Shown here in pieces: positions 1 to 8,222 of a stretch of DNA of 50,998 nucleotides. Position numbers and translations under genes: made by a program. Origin of the DNA: Fuerstiella sp. (GTDB lineage: Bacteria > Planctomycetota > Planctomycetia > Planctomycetales > Planctomycetaceae); assembly GCA_022843805.1 (NCBI GenBank), contig JALHMY010000072.1, forward strand, positions 1-50,998, in the 5' to 3' direction. The notes under the pieces are model-generated. The model saw only the letters and a program-made list of their open reading frames with translations. It was not told the origin of the DNA and searched no databases. How positions within the stretch are numbered: the first letter of the stretch is position 1; each line of letters starts with the position of its first letter.

Positions 1-470
1 ATCGACCGCCCGCTGCTTCGCTGGGAGAGGGGGTTTGCAAAACCCTCCCCTCCCGCGCAGCGAAGTGGGAGGGGTCGGCCGAAGGCCGGGGGAGGGCTCG
101 CCGCGTGTTGCACTCAACGCCGTCCCAATAACATCCTCGCCGTCCCAATAACACCATCGCCCCGCAGTTCCCCAGCCCCCTCCCGATCTTGCTATCGCTC
201 GATCGACCTCCCCCGGCTTTGCCGGGGGAGGAGGTTGATAAAACCCTCCCCTCCCGCGCAGCGAAGCGAAGTGGGAGGGGTCGGCCGAAGGCCGGGGGAG
301 GGCTCGCCGCGTGCTGCACTCAAAGCCGTACCAATAACACCCTCGCCGTCCCAATAACACCATCGCCCCGCAGTTCCCCGGCCCCCTCCCGATCTTGCTA
401 TCGCTCGATCGACCTCCCCCGGCTTTGCCGGGGGAGGAGGTTACAAAAAAACTCCCCTCGCGCGCAGCAG
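1..470. repeat. Tandem GC-rich repeat, 206-bp period, cut by the window edge
   Basis: Three successive units start at 1, 202 and 408. The second and third starts are exactly 206 bp apart; the third unit diverges after about 462. Each unit carries a stem such as CCTCCCCCGGC-TTT-GCCGGGGGAGG (207-231 and 413-437), a GGCC-GAA-GGCC palindrome and the short phrase CGTCCCAATAACA, itself repeated. The second unit has a small GCGAA duplication relative to the first. Apparent reading frames here follow the repeat and do not look like proteins. The array sits just downstream of the minus-strand gene ending at 540, so it may act as a terminator or be a dispersed intergenic repeat of the genome. The left part lies outside the window. 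Confidence 0.85.
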
Positions 471-539
471 ACTACGTGCGATCTGCAGTGGACAGGCAAT
501 TTCCTCAGGCGAAAAACCCTGGGCGGTGCGGCACTGCGG

Positions 540-1550
540 TCAGAATGAGCGGCCGCCAGCACTGGTTTCTGGCAGCGCTGCCTCGTCTGTGGAGAAAATG
601 ATCTTTGTGGATCGACCACAATGAGGACACGGCACTGCAAATCGGCTGGTCACTCGCGTTACTGCGTGAAGATCGGGGTTTGCAAGGCAGATGTTTCCGA
701 GCGAATCGAAAGCCACGGCAACTGTACCCGAAGGGACCTGAGCAAACGGAGTGGAGAGCACCTCGTCAGCATTTTCAACAACGCTGCGTACAAAAGGACG
801 CTGTTCCGCTTCCTGGTGCAGAACAGCCAGTTTGCCCTCGGGCAGTGCAAACAGACGAGTTGCCCCGGATGGAGCATGCCCACTCGTAGATGATGCGCCG
901 TCAATGCCGAGAAATACAATTCGGCCTGAACGAAGCAATACATGTGTCTGGTCGGCCGAATTCATCGCAATGTCGACAATCGGTTCTGAAACCGTCGCCA
1001 GTTCGGTCTGCAACCCGCTGTCATCAATTCGCACGGACCTGCCTGAGGCGGATGCCACCACAAAGGCGTTCGTGTCGTCACGAGCAAATCCCACGGGCGA
1101 AAAGTTGATCTGATGCAGTTCAACGGTGAGCCCGGACGATGCCACGTGCATGATTCGTCCCGACCCGGATGAGTTCGTAAGGACGTATAGAGTTTCGTCG
1201 GAATCCACCAGTATTCTGTGCAGACCGTCGATTCCTGCAGCGGCGAGCTCAATCTGACCGGCTGGTGTCAGCCGAAAGACGACCTTCGCCCGACGATCAG
1301 CGATATAAATATTGCCCTTTACGGAAACGCACAAGTCCGCCGGCTCAACAACACTGACCGGCAATCGCTCAATCACCGGTCGCGACCGCACCAATATCGG
1401 CGGGTGATCATGCTCAGCAAGCGCACCGAGCCCTGATTTCACAGGGAGATCCTGGGCGCAAACCACTCCGGCTGTCATCATCGACAACACCAATCCCGCG
1501 AAAATGCCGGGCAGGCGGGCGCGAAGAAGTTTGTAAGAACGTTGTGCCAT
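540..1550 (-). CDS. Secreted beta-propeller (NHL/SMP-30-like) protein
   Basis: A 336-residue protein with an N-terminal signal peptide: basic start, hydrophobic stretch around residues 15-31, and cleavage probably after VVCAQ. The body has propeller-like strand repeats: 'DLCVSVKGNIYIADRRAKVV', 'GIDGLHRILVDSDETLYVLT' and, near the end, 'VAVAFDSLGNICLANPDLHA'. These fit an NHL/SMP-30-type six-bladed propeller outside the cytoplasm. A CPHC pair lies near the C-terminus. No catalytic residues are obvious. It follows the pseudopilin operon by 153 bp in the same direction and could be its last gene, perhaps an envelope binding protein; that is inference. Function unknown. Confidence 0.75.
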   Translation of the reverse strand: MAQRSYKLLRARLPGIFAGLVLSMMTAGVVCAQDLPVKSGLGALAEHDHPPILVRSRPVIERLPVSVVEPADLCVSVKGNIYIADRRAKVVFRLTPAGQIELAAAGIDGLHRILVDSDETLYVLTNSSGSGRIMHVASSGLTVELHQINFSPVGFARDDTNAFVVASASGRSVRIDDSGLQTELATVSEPIVDIAMNSADQTHVLLRSGRIVFLGIDGASSTSGHAPSGATRLFALPEGKLAVLHQEAEQRPFVRSVVENADEVLSTPFAQVPSGTVAVAFDSLGNICLANPDLHAVTRVTSRFAVPCPHCGRSTKIIFSTDEAALPETSAGGRSF

Positions 1551-1703
1551 TCAGGTATTTACCTGCAGAAACCGGGGAGGGTTCCGAATTTCACGAGATC
1601 AGAATCAGTATCAGAAATGAACATATGTTCGTCAAACAAAAGTTGGCAGGAATGTCTGGTCTGCCGACAAAAGTAACACGTCCTGTTTTTCCAGAAGGTT
1701 CGT

Positions 1704-2819
1704 TCAAAATTCCTGAGAAGAAACGATTTTTCCGTCATTACGTCCGCAAATTCGTCGCAAAACTTCAGAGCTGATCAAAAAGCTGAGGGTTTTCACACTG
1801 CCGTCGGCCAACATCACGTTAACCCCGGACTGATGAGTCGAGCCAAATCCGCCGACTCGCCGCTTCTCCCGCTCTGCAGCCGCGACAGCGTCTTCATCTT
1901 CCGGCTGTTCGCCAGTACCGGATGATTGTGAATTGAGCGTCGAAGAATTCCGCAGCCCCCCGGTCTGTATCTGAGTCAGAGCAGTTCCGCCATTTTTCAG
2001 TGTTGAGCGATCTCCGAACATCCAGCCGTCGCCAGTCACATCATTCATATGCTCGCCAATGAGCACCGTATTACTTGTTCCATCAGGAACCCGGTACAGC
2101 GATTCCGAGCTGTTCAGGTACAACAATCCATCGTTGGTAATGTCGATGGCAGTTTCCACGCTGGAATAACATCCCGCATAGTTTCCCATAAACCCAAACC
2201 GGCCACTGGGTGTGGTACCGCCAAACGACGGACAGGCAAGCCAGGAAAACATCAGTTCATTTCCCGAGTACAGTTTTTCCGAATGCGCTGCAGTGGTGGA
2301 GGTCGTTGTTGCCATTTCTTCAGCCCCGGAAGGATCACCGCCCGGGGATTGCGGATTTTGTTCAGTACCAGCTTCCGCCAATTCCGGGACCACCTGCTGA
2401 CTGGCCACGAGCAGCTGAGCTTTTGCATCATCTGCTAGAAATGACCAATGCGGACGATCAAAATCGATCTGGCGATAACAGGCAACTTCTCCCATGTGAG
2501 GAAGAATCTGAGCAATCCAGCCCACGCGATAGCCAGGATCGCCATGAAGGATCGGCCCCGTCGAATTAACACAGCCAGGCGGCAGCACGGAAAACATCTG
2601 TTGATAGTTTTGCAGAGCGATGCCTATTTGAAGCAGATTGTTCCGACACTGAGTGCGTCGGGCCTGTTCGCGAGCGCTTTGGACGGCGGGCAGAAGCACG
2701 CTGATGAGTATGGTGATGACAGAGATCACCACCAGCAGTTCGAGCAGCGTAAATCCGCCATGCCGATGATGACGATTTCGCGACACGGAAAAACGATCCA
2801 GGGCAGTTTCCGGAATCAT
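1704..2819 (-). CDS. DUF1559 pseudopilin (second copy)
   Basis: About 371 residues. The N-terminus has a type IV prepilin signal, GFTLLELLVVISVITILISV, with the peptidase site after Gly, Glu at +5 and a hydrophobic helix. The conserved DUF1559 segment RRTQCRNNLLQIGIALQNY follows. Near the C-terminus is the planctomycete H-x9-DG motif, H-QSGVNVMLA-DG. Compared with its neighbour it has an extra Ser/Thr/Ala-rich loop (about residues 150-185) and an acidic insert before the motif. The start at 2819 is chosen because it lies one base after the stop of the upstream DUF1559 gene; a longer frame to 2939 would overlap that gene by 119 bp. Expected to be processed by a prepilin peptidase and sit in the inner membrane or a pseudopilus. 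Confidence 0.9.
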   Translation of the reverse strand: MIPETALDRFSVSRNRHHRHGGFTLLELLVVISVITILISVLLPAVQSAREQARRTQCRNNLLQIGIALQNYQQMFSVLPPGCVNSTGPILHGDPGYRVGWIAQILPHMGEVACYRQIDFDRPHWSFLADDAKAQLLVASQQVVPELAEAGTEQNPQSPGGDPSGAEEMATTTSTTAAHSEKLYSGNELMFSWLACPSFGGTTPSGRFGFMGNYAGCYSSVETAIDITNDGLLYLNSSESLYRVPDGTSNTVLIGEHMNDVTGDGWMFGDRSTLKNGGTALTQIQTGGLRNSSTLNSQSSGTGEQPEDEDAVAAAEREKRRVGGFGSTHQSGVNVMLADGSVKTLSFLISSEVLRRICGRNDGKIVSSQEF

Positions 2820-2820
2820 T

Positions 2821-3834
2821 CTAGAATTCTCCCAGGATCTGCTGGTCTTCGCGATTTCCGAGCAGCTGCAGCACTCTGGCGGCGATGCTTTCACTGATGA
2901 AACGAACTGAGCCGTCAGCCAGCAGAAACTGTGATCCACCCACGTGTCGGCTGCTGAATCCCCCGGTTGCCTGATCCGGAGGAAGCGGGTCGAGCGGCTT
3001 CTCTGTTACAGAATCCACACGTGGCATCGGGGCGGCCGCAGCCGTTCCGGGCCGCCCCGCATTGATGCGAACACCCGTGTTTCGCAATGTGGCACTGGTA
3101 CCGGAAAGCCATCCCAGATCCGGAAGCTTTGAATCAATGACCTTCTCTCCGACCAGAATCGTCTGAGAAGCTCCGTCGTAAATTTGCTGATATCCAATGC
3201 TGCTGTTCAGGTACAGGAGTCCGTTATTCGTGGAATCGATCGCAACATCGTCGCCTCCAAAGCAGCCTGCATAATTTGATGTGGCGACCGACACGCCGTT
3301 GATCGCCAGTGCCACGGAACCTCGATCCGAGGGACAATGGAATACGCTGATATTGATCATCCGCCCTGTTCCATTCACGGCTTCGTAGGCACCCTGAGAA
3401 AAATCCATCGATCGAAAAACGTTGAATTGCTCCACCATCGGCAATATCTGGACCATCCAGCTCATGTGATATCCCTGAGCGACATTTACGATTGGTCCGA
3501 CAGGGTTTACTGTGCCGGAAGGCAGCATCTCGTATGCCATGTCATAACTGTGCAGTGCCAGCCCCAGTTGCATCAGATTATTCTTGCACTGAGTACGTCG
3601 GGCGGCTTCCCTTGCCTGCTGCACCGCAGGCAAAAGCAGTGCAATCAGGATGGCAATAATTGCGATGACAACCAAAAGCTCAATCAGCGTGAATCCGCGA
3701 GATCGCCGAATGTAGATTCCCCGACGGCATGTCACCGCAGGGCTCGGTGGACCCTTGATCTCAATACCAGCGGGCGCGTTGTGATTTCCCGCACTAGTCG
3801 AATGGGGGGGCAATAAAACCTGATGATTCATCAT
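2821..3834 (-). CDS. DUF1559 pseudopilin (first copy)
   Basis: A 337-residue protein. A basic 46-residue leader precedes the prepilin motif GFTLIELLVVIAIIAILIAL, again with Glu at +5, followed by RRTQCKNNLMQLGLALHSY. The C-terminus has H-VGGSQFLLA-DG, the H-x9-DG motif typical of these proteins. Its start overlaps the stop of the gene upstream in an ATGA arrangement (3831-3834), so it is translationally coupled. DUF1559 proteins are abundant in planctomycetes and mostly occur as solitary genes; here two sit in series behind a GspE/GspF set. The role within the pseudopilus is unknown. Confidence 0.92.
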   Translation of the reverse strand: MMNHQVLLPPHSTSAGNHNAPAGIEIKGPPSPAVTCRRGIYIRRSRGFTLIELLVVIAIIAILIALLLPAVQQAREAARRTQCKNNLMQLGLALHSYDMAYEMLPSGTVNPVGPIVNVAQGYHMSWMVQILPMVEQFNVFRSMDFSQGAYEAVNGTGRMINISVFHCPSDRGSVALAINGVSVATSNYAGCFGGDDVAIDSTNNGLLYLNSSIGYQQIYDGASQTILVGEKVIDSKLPDLGWLSGTSATLRNTGVRINAGRPGTAAAAPMPRVDSVTEKPLDPLPPDQATGGFSSRHVGGSQFLLADGSVRFISESIAARVLQLLGNREDQQILGEF

Positions 3835-4256
3835 TTTGAAAGCTTTCTGATACGAGTTACCCGATTAGGTCTTTCCGTGTTGGCCGGATAGCTGGCCACA
3901 ACTTTGCATACTCCGTCAGCACTGACTTCAATCTGTACGGAGGCGGAATTTGTCTGGTGAATTTCCCCAGGTGGAATATTCCAGATCTCACCGGTGTAAT
4001 CCGGCTGATGTTTTTTCGCACTGTCTGCCCGCAGCAGTCCGGCGCTGGCCAGGTATTTCGTCTGCAGATAGTGTTGTTCACTCCTCGTCTGGCGACGATC
4101 CTTCAACACTCGCTGTACCTGCGATGCCACAAGCCCGAAAAGCAGCAGCAGTACCAGCAGAACGAGGACGGAAACAAACCCGCGACAGGCAGGCTGACCG
4201 CTGTGCTGTTTTTTGCAATGACGAATTTCAGACCTCACACGACCGTGACGCATCAC
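3831..4256 (-). CDS. Small membrane protein of the pseudopilus operon (PilX/GspK-like)
   Basis: A 141-residue protein with one strong membrane helix at about residues 26-48 (a V/L-rich run after CRGF). The sequence CRGFVSVLVLLVLLLLFGLV resembles a PilX/GspK-type start with Gly before a hydrophobic helix, but it lacks the usual Glu at +5. After the helix comes the helical region QVQRVLKDRRQTRSEQHYLQ, then a short soluble domain. It overlaps both neighbours by 4 bp (ATGA), so it is part of the operon. By position and topology it is a minor pseudopilin-like component; family assignment is inferred. Confidence 0.7.
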   Translation of the reverse strand: MMRHGRVRSEIRHCKKQHSGQPACRGFVSVLVLLVLLLLFGLVASQVQRVLKDRRQTRSEQHYLQTKYLASAGLLRADSAKKHQPDYTGEIWNIPPGEIHQTNSASVQIEVSADGVCKVVASYPANTERPNRVTRIRKLSK

Positions 4257-4936
4257 AGGGATTCCCCTTTCTTTCGAACATACAGGAGAATCTCGATCGT
4301 CGGGCGCTCAGTTCCCTGTGAGTGAGTAACGGACGTAGCGGGATCAGCGTGAGAGTCCTGGACAGGGAAATGCGGCAGCGGTTCCACAATTCGGACATAC
4401 AGACGCCGATTGTCTGTCACGGCGAATTGAATGTCTGAGCCTGGTGAGAAGACGAACTTGTCTCGTTCCCGCTTTGCTTCGGGAACAACTCGCTCCCGTT
4501 CAATCACATTTCTGCGAATTGTCCAGACAATCTGCTCTGACTGATTTGACTCGGATTCATTCGCTACCTGAAAAACAAGCTGACCACCTGCATCGTCTGG
4601 CAATAGAACAGCGCCACCGTTTGCGGGAATCTCACCAGTGGCCGGTCCCGGCGGCTCAGAACTATGCTCCAGCTGAACCCCGACTGCCTGCTCATTGTCA
4701 AACCGCAGTTGCTGCTCCAGCCGATGCAGTGTCCGCACCTGCCATGCGGCCTGCGTGTCACTGTGATCGGATTTCAGGATCGTGTGCAGGCACAGGCCAA
4801 CCGTGCTCATGATGGAACTCGTCAACAGCAGGTAAACCAGATAATAATGGAACATTGATCCGGTTCGAGCTCGAAGACTTTTCGCAGTCTCAGTTCCTGT
4901 TCGGTGCATAGTGATCATGAACGGTGTTCGCTTCAT
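4253..4936 (-). CDS. Minor pseudopilin-like protein (GspJ-like position)
   Basis: A 227-residue protein with a membrane helix at about residues 28-50, preceded by a basic leader and followed by a periplasm-type domain. The helix continues into WQVRTLHRLEQQLRFDNEQA, like the long alpha-1 helix of pseudopilins. The canonical G-F-T-L-x-E signal is not present, so processing is uncertain. It overlaps the genes on both sides by 4 bp. The domain includes strand-rich stretches such as IVWTIRRNVIERERVV and FSPGSDIQFAVTDNRRLYVR, reminiscent of GspJ/PulJ, where a transcript-like run 'W.rRNVIERE' is common. The GspJ assignment is inference from order and these stretches. Confidence 0.65.
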   Translation of the reverse strand: MKRTPFMITMHRTGTETAKSLRARTGSMFHYYLVYLLLTSSIMSTVGLCLHTILKSDHSDTQAAWQVRTLHRLEQQLRFDNEQAVGVQLEHSSEPPGPATGEIPANGGAVLLPDDAGGQLVFQVANESESNQSEQIVWTIRRNVIERERVVPEAKRERDKFVFSPGSDIQFAVTDNRRLYVRIVEPLPHFPVQDSHADPATSVTHSQGTERPTIEILLYVRKKGESL

Positions 4937-5574
4937 GGCAGCACCTCTTCCGTTGCTTTTAAAGTTTCTTCTGCGTTCACTGCTTCTGCTGCGTTCGCAG
5001 CTTCTGGCGAATTCACCGTTACGGTTTCATCGGCCGGTGTCCAGACCACAACAGAACAAACGGTATCAGGTCGAGCAGAGCCGGACGGCCGCGAAATGGA
5101 AAGCCTTAGTGCCTTCATTGAATTCTGCACATTTGCAATCGCGACGTCATCGCCTCCGCCAGCGGTTCCACTGTTTGCCGTCGCTGGTTCGATGGCCAGC
5201 AGGGCACTGGGATAGCGTCGCTGAAACCATTGCGAGATCTGCGGAGTCTCCGTTACATCTGGTTCATTCAGCAGCCGCTGATAAAGATTGTTCAGTTCGA
5301 TCATTGCCAGCGTTTCAAAGCGAATGGCCTGCCGCTGGCGAGAGACGGCCTGCAGTGAAGGAACGAGTAACAATGTCACCACACCCAGCATAATCGAACA
5401 GACGACAATTTCGACAACCAGCGATCCCTGTCGTCGATGGGGTGCCTCGGAGACAACGCGACCATCGTGCAATATCTTTTTATGGGAAGCCCTGTACATC
5501 ATTGATTTCATGTTCTGCATATCCCCGATGAATCGACCAGTGGCATTCAACCACGTGCTGTTAGGCGCTGTCAT
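4933..5574 (-). CDS. Minor pseudopilin-like protein with prepilin cleavage site (GspI-like)
   Basis: A 213-residue protein. The motif G-SLVVEIVVCSIMLGVVTLL at about residues 50-70 is a good prepilin peptidase site: Gly at -1, Glu at +5, then a helix. The downstream domain is short, with an Ala/Glu-rich tail. It overlaps the following gene by 4 bp. The ATG at 5574 lies inside the end of a dispersed palindromic repeat (5560-5640), so the first codons are probably repeat-derived. A native start at 5520 (MQNMKSMM) is an equally good choice and leaves the prepilin signal intact. Confidence 0.7.
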   Translation of the reverse strand: MTAPNSTWLNATGRFIGDMQNMKSMMYRASHKKILHDGRVVSEAPHRRQGSLVVEIVVCSIMLGVVTLLLVPSLQAVSRQRQAIRFETLAMIELNNLYQRLLNEPDVTETPQISQWFQRRYPSALLAIEPATANSGTAGGGDDVAIANVQNSMKALRLSISRPSGSARPDTVCSVVVWTPADETVTVNSPEAANAAEAVNAEETLKATEEVLP

Positions 5575-5640
5575 ACAATCAGTGTCGCCTTTTGCTCCGC
5601 AAAAGGATGCCCTTTCGCGGAGCGAAAGGCGACTATGGCG
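5560..5640. repeat. Palindromic dispersed repeat, copy 1 (right end lost)
   Basis: This copy has the family core: an arm with hairpin CTTTTGC-TCC-GCAAAAG, a short spacer, and an inverted arm with hairpin CTTTCGC-GGA-GCGAAAG; the two arms also pair with each other. The left flank (TTAGGCGCTGTCA.ACAAT) matches copy 2 at 12648. The right inverted end found in copies 2 and 3 (ACTTATTGT) is missing. It fills the whole gap between the third GspF-like gene and the GspI-like gene inside an otherwise tight operon. It supplies the ATG used for the GspI-like frame and abuts the GspF stop at 5641. Confidence 0.85.
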
Positions 5641-6723
5641 TCAGGGGCCTGACAAAAGTCCTGCCTGAAGTTTTATCATGGGCAGAAACAGACCAGTGAC
5701 CACATACAAAACAATGAAGCCCATCAGCAGAATCATGGCGGGCTGAAGGACTGCGGAAAAATGCTGAAACCAGACCAGTCGCCGGCGTTCAATATGACGG
5801 GCCAGATGACTTAAACCCCAGTCCAGATGTCCGTTTCGCTGCGATGCGTGCAGAAAGTTTGCTTCACGTGATTTCAGCAGCCCGCACTGCAGCATTGCTG
5901 ACACACAGTCGGTGCCACCCTCGACAGCCGACCTCAGAGCACTGTATGAGCGAGCAGCGAGACCCGGACGCATATCGCGCTGCACAATATGAAGTGTCTC
6001 GCTCAGCGGGTATCCGGTCGCCACAGAGATGCTGAGAAGCCGCAACACATCCGGAATCCAGAATCGCCCCCAGTGTTCCGAGAAAACGACTCGCCCGGCA
6101 GATACCTTTTGATACGTAGCCCAAAGGGCAAACAGAGTCAGGCCTGCCATTATCGCCAGGATGGGAGGAAAAACCAGCAGAGCATAATCAACGGCAAAGT
6201 CGGTTGCAAAAATCAGCGACTGAGTCGTCCCGGGGAGCTCCGTATCGAAATCTTCAAAGATCTTTTTGAGTTTTGGCACCTGATTAATCGTGATGAACGA
6301 AAGTATTACGATCAGCACTACGGCGACGGCATTGACGTACAGCATGGTGCCGATGAAATCGAATCCGATCGAACTGTGTTCGTCACCAGACTTTGACAAA
6401 CGGCCGGCTTCTTCAGTCAGCACGTCACGAAGTGTGCCGGTCATCTCGCCCACTCGGATGGCCTGCACGGTCTGTTCGGGCAGCATATCCGGATTTCCAG
6501 CCAGTGCCGCAGACAGCGGCAGTCCCTGCTCAAGCAGTGCCCGGAGCGAATGAATCCGGTCGGACCACGGAGATTTGCTGGAGTTTGCCAGTGTGCGCAG
6601 CCCATCGATCATGGCAGCACTGTTCCCAATACCGGCAGCGAGCAGCATCAGCAGAGAAGTCTGCCGGATCGGCTCAGGGCGATTCATGAAGAACAACGTG
6701 GTCTGCAAATACGTCGAAGTCAT
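5641..6723 (-). CDS. GspF/PilC-like inner-membrane platform protein (third of three)
   Basis: A 360-residue T2SSF-family protein with two related halves. Half one contains LLMLLAAGIGNSAAMIDGLR and GEMTGTLRDVLTEEAGRLS; half two contains LSISVATGYPLSETLHIVQR and SQRNGHLDWGLSHLARHIER. Hydrophobic segments occur at about residues 125-147, 175-200 and 330-350, the last ending VVTGLFLPMIKL, a common GspF C-terminus. KKIFEDFDTELPGTTQ is a family hallmark before the second membrane pair. It lacks the N-terminal cytoplasmic domain of classical GspF. It lies 96 bp after the second GspF gene. Likely anchors the ATPase and pulls pseudopilins from the membrane. Confidence 0.88.
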   Translation of the reverse strand: MTSTYLQTTLFFMNRPEPIRQTSLLMLLAAGIGNSAAMIDGLRTLANSSKSPWSDRIHSLRALLEQGLPLSAALAGNPDMLPEQTVQAIRVGEMTGTLRDVLTEEAGRLSKSGDEHSSIGFDFIGTMLYVNAVAVVLIVILSFITINQVPKLKKIFEDFDTELPGTTQSLIFATDFAVDYALLVFPPILAIMAGLTLFALWATYQKVSAGRVVFSEHWGRFWIPDVLRLLSISVATGYPLSETLHIVQRDMRPGLAARSYSALRSAVEGGTDCVSAMLQCGLLKSREANFLHASQRNGHLDWGLSHLARHIERRRLVWFQHFSAVLQPAMILLMGFIVLYVVTGLFLPMIKLQAGLLSGP

Positions 6724-6819
6724 AAATTGATGTCTGTACTCAAAAGATACGAATTGTTGTTAAGTCGATAACGCTGTCAGCGTTGCTCATTGACACTTTT
6801 CACGTTCTGCTCAGACCGT

Positions 6820-8211
6820 TCAAAATCCTGCTAAAGCATTCAGAAGTTTGATGAGTGGAAAAAACAGGCCGATTACGACAATCCCGATGCTGATGCCTGC
6901 CAGTACAGTCATCGTCTGCTGAAATACCATGCCCAGAAACTGCCCCTGCCCCAGACTCGCCTGCTCCAGCATGCGAGCTACCGCAGTAAAGCTAACGGAC
7001 ATTCGCGACGAGCTTTCACCAGTTCTCTGTTCGGTATCATGTGGCATTGTCAGCAGCACCAGTGGCAATGCGGACAAATCTTCCGGCGGCTGGTTCAGAG
7101 AGCATCTGCCCTCAGACAAGGCTGCCGACAGCACTTCTCCCTCTCTTTGCACTCGAACGAATCCACTGGCAGCTGCAGCAGCTTTGAGAGATTCGGCCCG
7201 ATCACAGTCATAGTTCAGCATCGCCGCCAGTACTCGTGCCACACGCGCCTGCATCAGCCAGCTGAAAGGTGTGCCGACTACCGGAACCGAAGAAACGAAT
7301 TCTGCCATTCGTCGGCTGGTAATCGTCATTAGCCCTAGAATAAATACTCCGACCATAGTCAGCATCAGGGCAATAAAGCCAGACAGTCCCATCCATGTGA
7401 ACATTGCGGAAAACTGAAGCACTGCGGTGGTCAGAAACGGCAGCTCCATTCCGAAATCTTCAAAGATGGATCGAAACTGGGGGACAATCTGCCACATCGC
7501 CCAGTAGTACCCAGGCCCCAGCAGCATAAGGGTGGCAAAGGATCCGAACATGGAAAACAGCAGTCGATGGTCATAGAATCGCGATCCCATCAGTGAGGGG
7601 ATCAGTTCAGCAACAGCCAGAGCTTTACTTTGATCGGGAATGTGGGACGCCATTACTGATCGGACTTCCGTCGGAAGCCCGGACGAATGCTGTAATGCCA
7701 GCGAATCACCGCTTTCCAGTCGGTCCGCAAGTGATGTCAGGTGACGTCGCGGAACGCTGTCCAAAAACCAGTTCGCCCCTGCCCAAACCAGCGGAACAAT
7801 CAGAAGCGAAAATGTCACCATGATCCACGCCGGGGTAAAGCTGCCAGGCACCAGCAGTATCCAGCCCAGCGCCGGCAGAATGCACAGGAGCGAGACAATG
7901 AAAACCATGGGCATTACCGAGAGAAAGGGGTGTTCGAATGGTTCTGCCGCCATTGCTCGCACGGCTTCATGGGGAGGCAGTCCGGTCAGAAATGCCTCCC
8001 GGATTCGCTCTCCCACTCTCAGCTGGTAAAACCTCGGCAGTGCGATCGCAGTGCTCTGCATCGCGCTGTCAATTGACAGCGCGCCGGCATGCTGCAATGT
8101 GAGTCCTCGCGCCTGAAGCATACTGCGGAGTGATTCTTCATCGTCCGCTTCCATGCTGCCATACACGGGAACACCAGTGATATATCTGGCCTGATATCGA
8201 AAAACGGGCAT
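6820..8211 (-). CDS. gspF: GspF/PilC-like inner-membrane platform protein (second of three)
   Basis: A 463-residue protein, the longest of the three. It starts with the typical GspF N-terminal domain, MPVFRYQARYITGVPVYGSM...EADDEESLRSMLQARGL. Then come a first T2SSF half with two membrane spans (about residues 95-150), the signature FRSIFEDFGMELPFLT, membrane spans around 270-310, a second T2SSF half, and a C-terminal span ending IGIVVIGLFFPLIKLLNALA. Only 11 bp separate it from the first GspF gene. Because it keeps the N-terminal domain, this copy is the most likely orthologue of canonical GspF. Confidence 0.88.
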   Translation of the reverse strand: MPVFRYQARYITGVPVYGSMEADDEESLRSMLQARGLTLQHAGALSIDSAMQSTAIALPRFYQLRVGERIREAFLTGLPPHEAVRAMAAEPFEHPFLSVMPMVFIVSLLCILPALGWILLVPGSFTPAWIMVTFSLLIVPLVWAGANWFLDSVPRRHLTSLADRLESGDSLALQHSSGLPTEVRSVMASHIPDQSKALAVAELIPSLMGSRFYDHRLLFSMFGSFATLMLLGPGYYWAMWQIVPQFRSIFEDFGMELPFLTTAVLQFSAMFTWMGLSGFIALMLTMVGVFILGLMTITSRRMAEFVSSVPVVGTPFSWLMQARVARVLAAMLNYDCDRAESLKAAAAASGFVRVQREGEVLSAALSEGRCSLNQPPEDLSALPLVLLTMPHDTEQRTGESSSRMSVSFTAVARMLEQASLGQGQFLGMVFQQTMTVLAGISIGIVVIGLFFPLIKLLNALAGF

Positions 8212-8222
8212 GTGGATTCCAG

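Noticed and set aside
1..470. Possible CRISPR array
   Set aside because: The period is 206 bp, with no 30-bp repeat/spacer pattern and no cas genes.
189..640. Several short open frames over the tandem repeat
   Set aside because: They translate the GC-rich repeat and are near copies of each other; no protein-like features, and antisense frames overlap equally.
2820..2939. Longer start of the second DUF1559 gene
   Set aside because: It would overlap the first DUF1559 gene by 119 bp and add a Cys-rich leader; the ATG at 2819 lies one base after that gene's stop.
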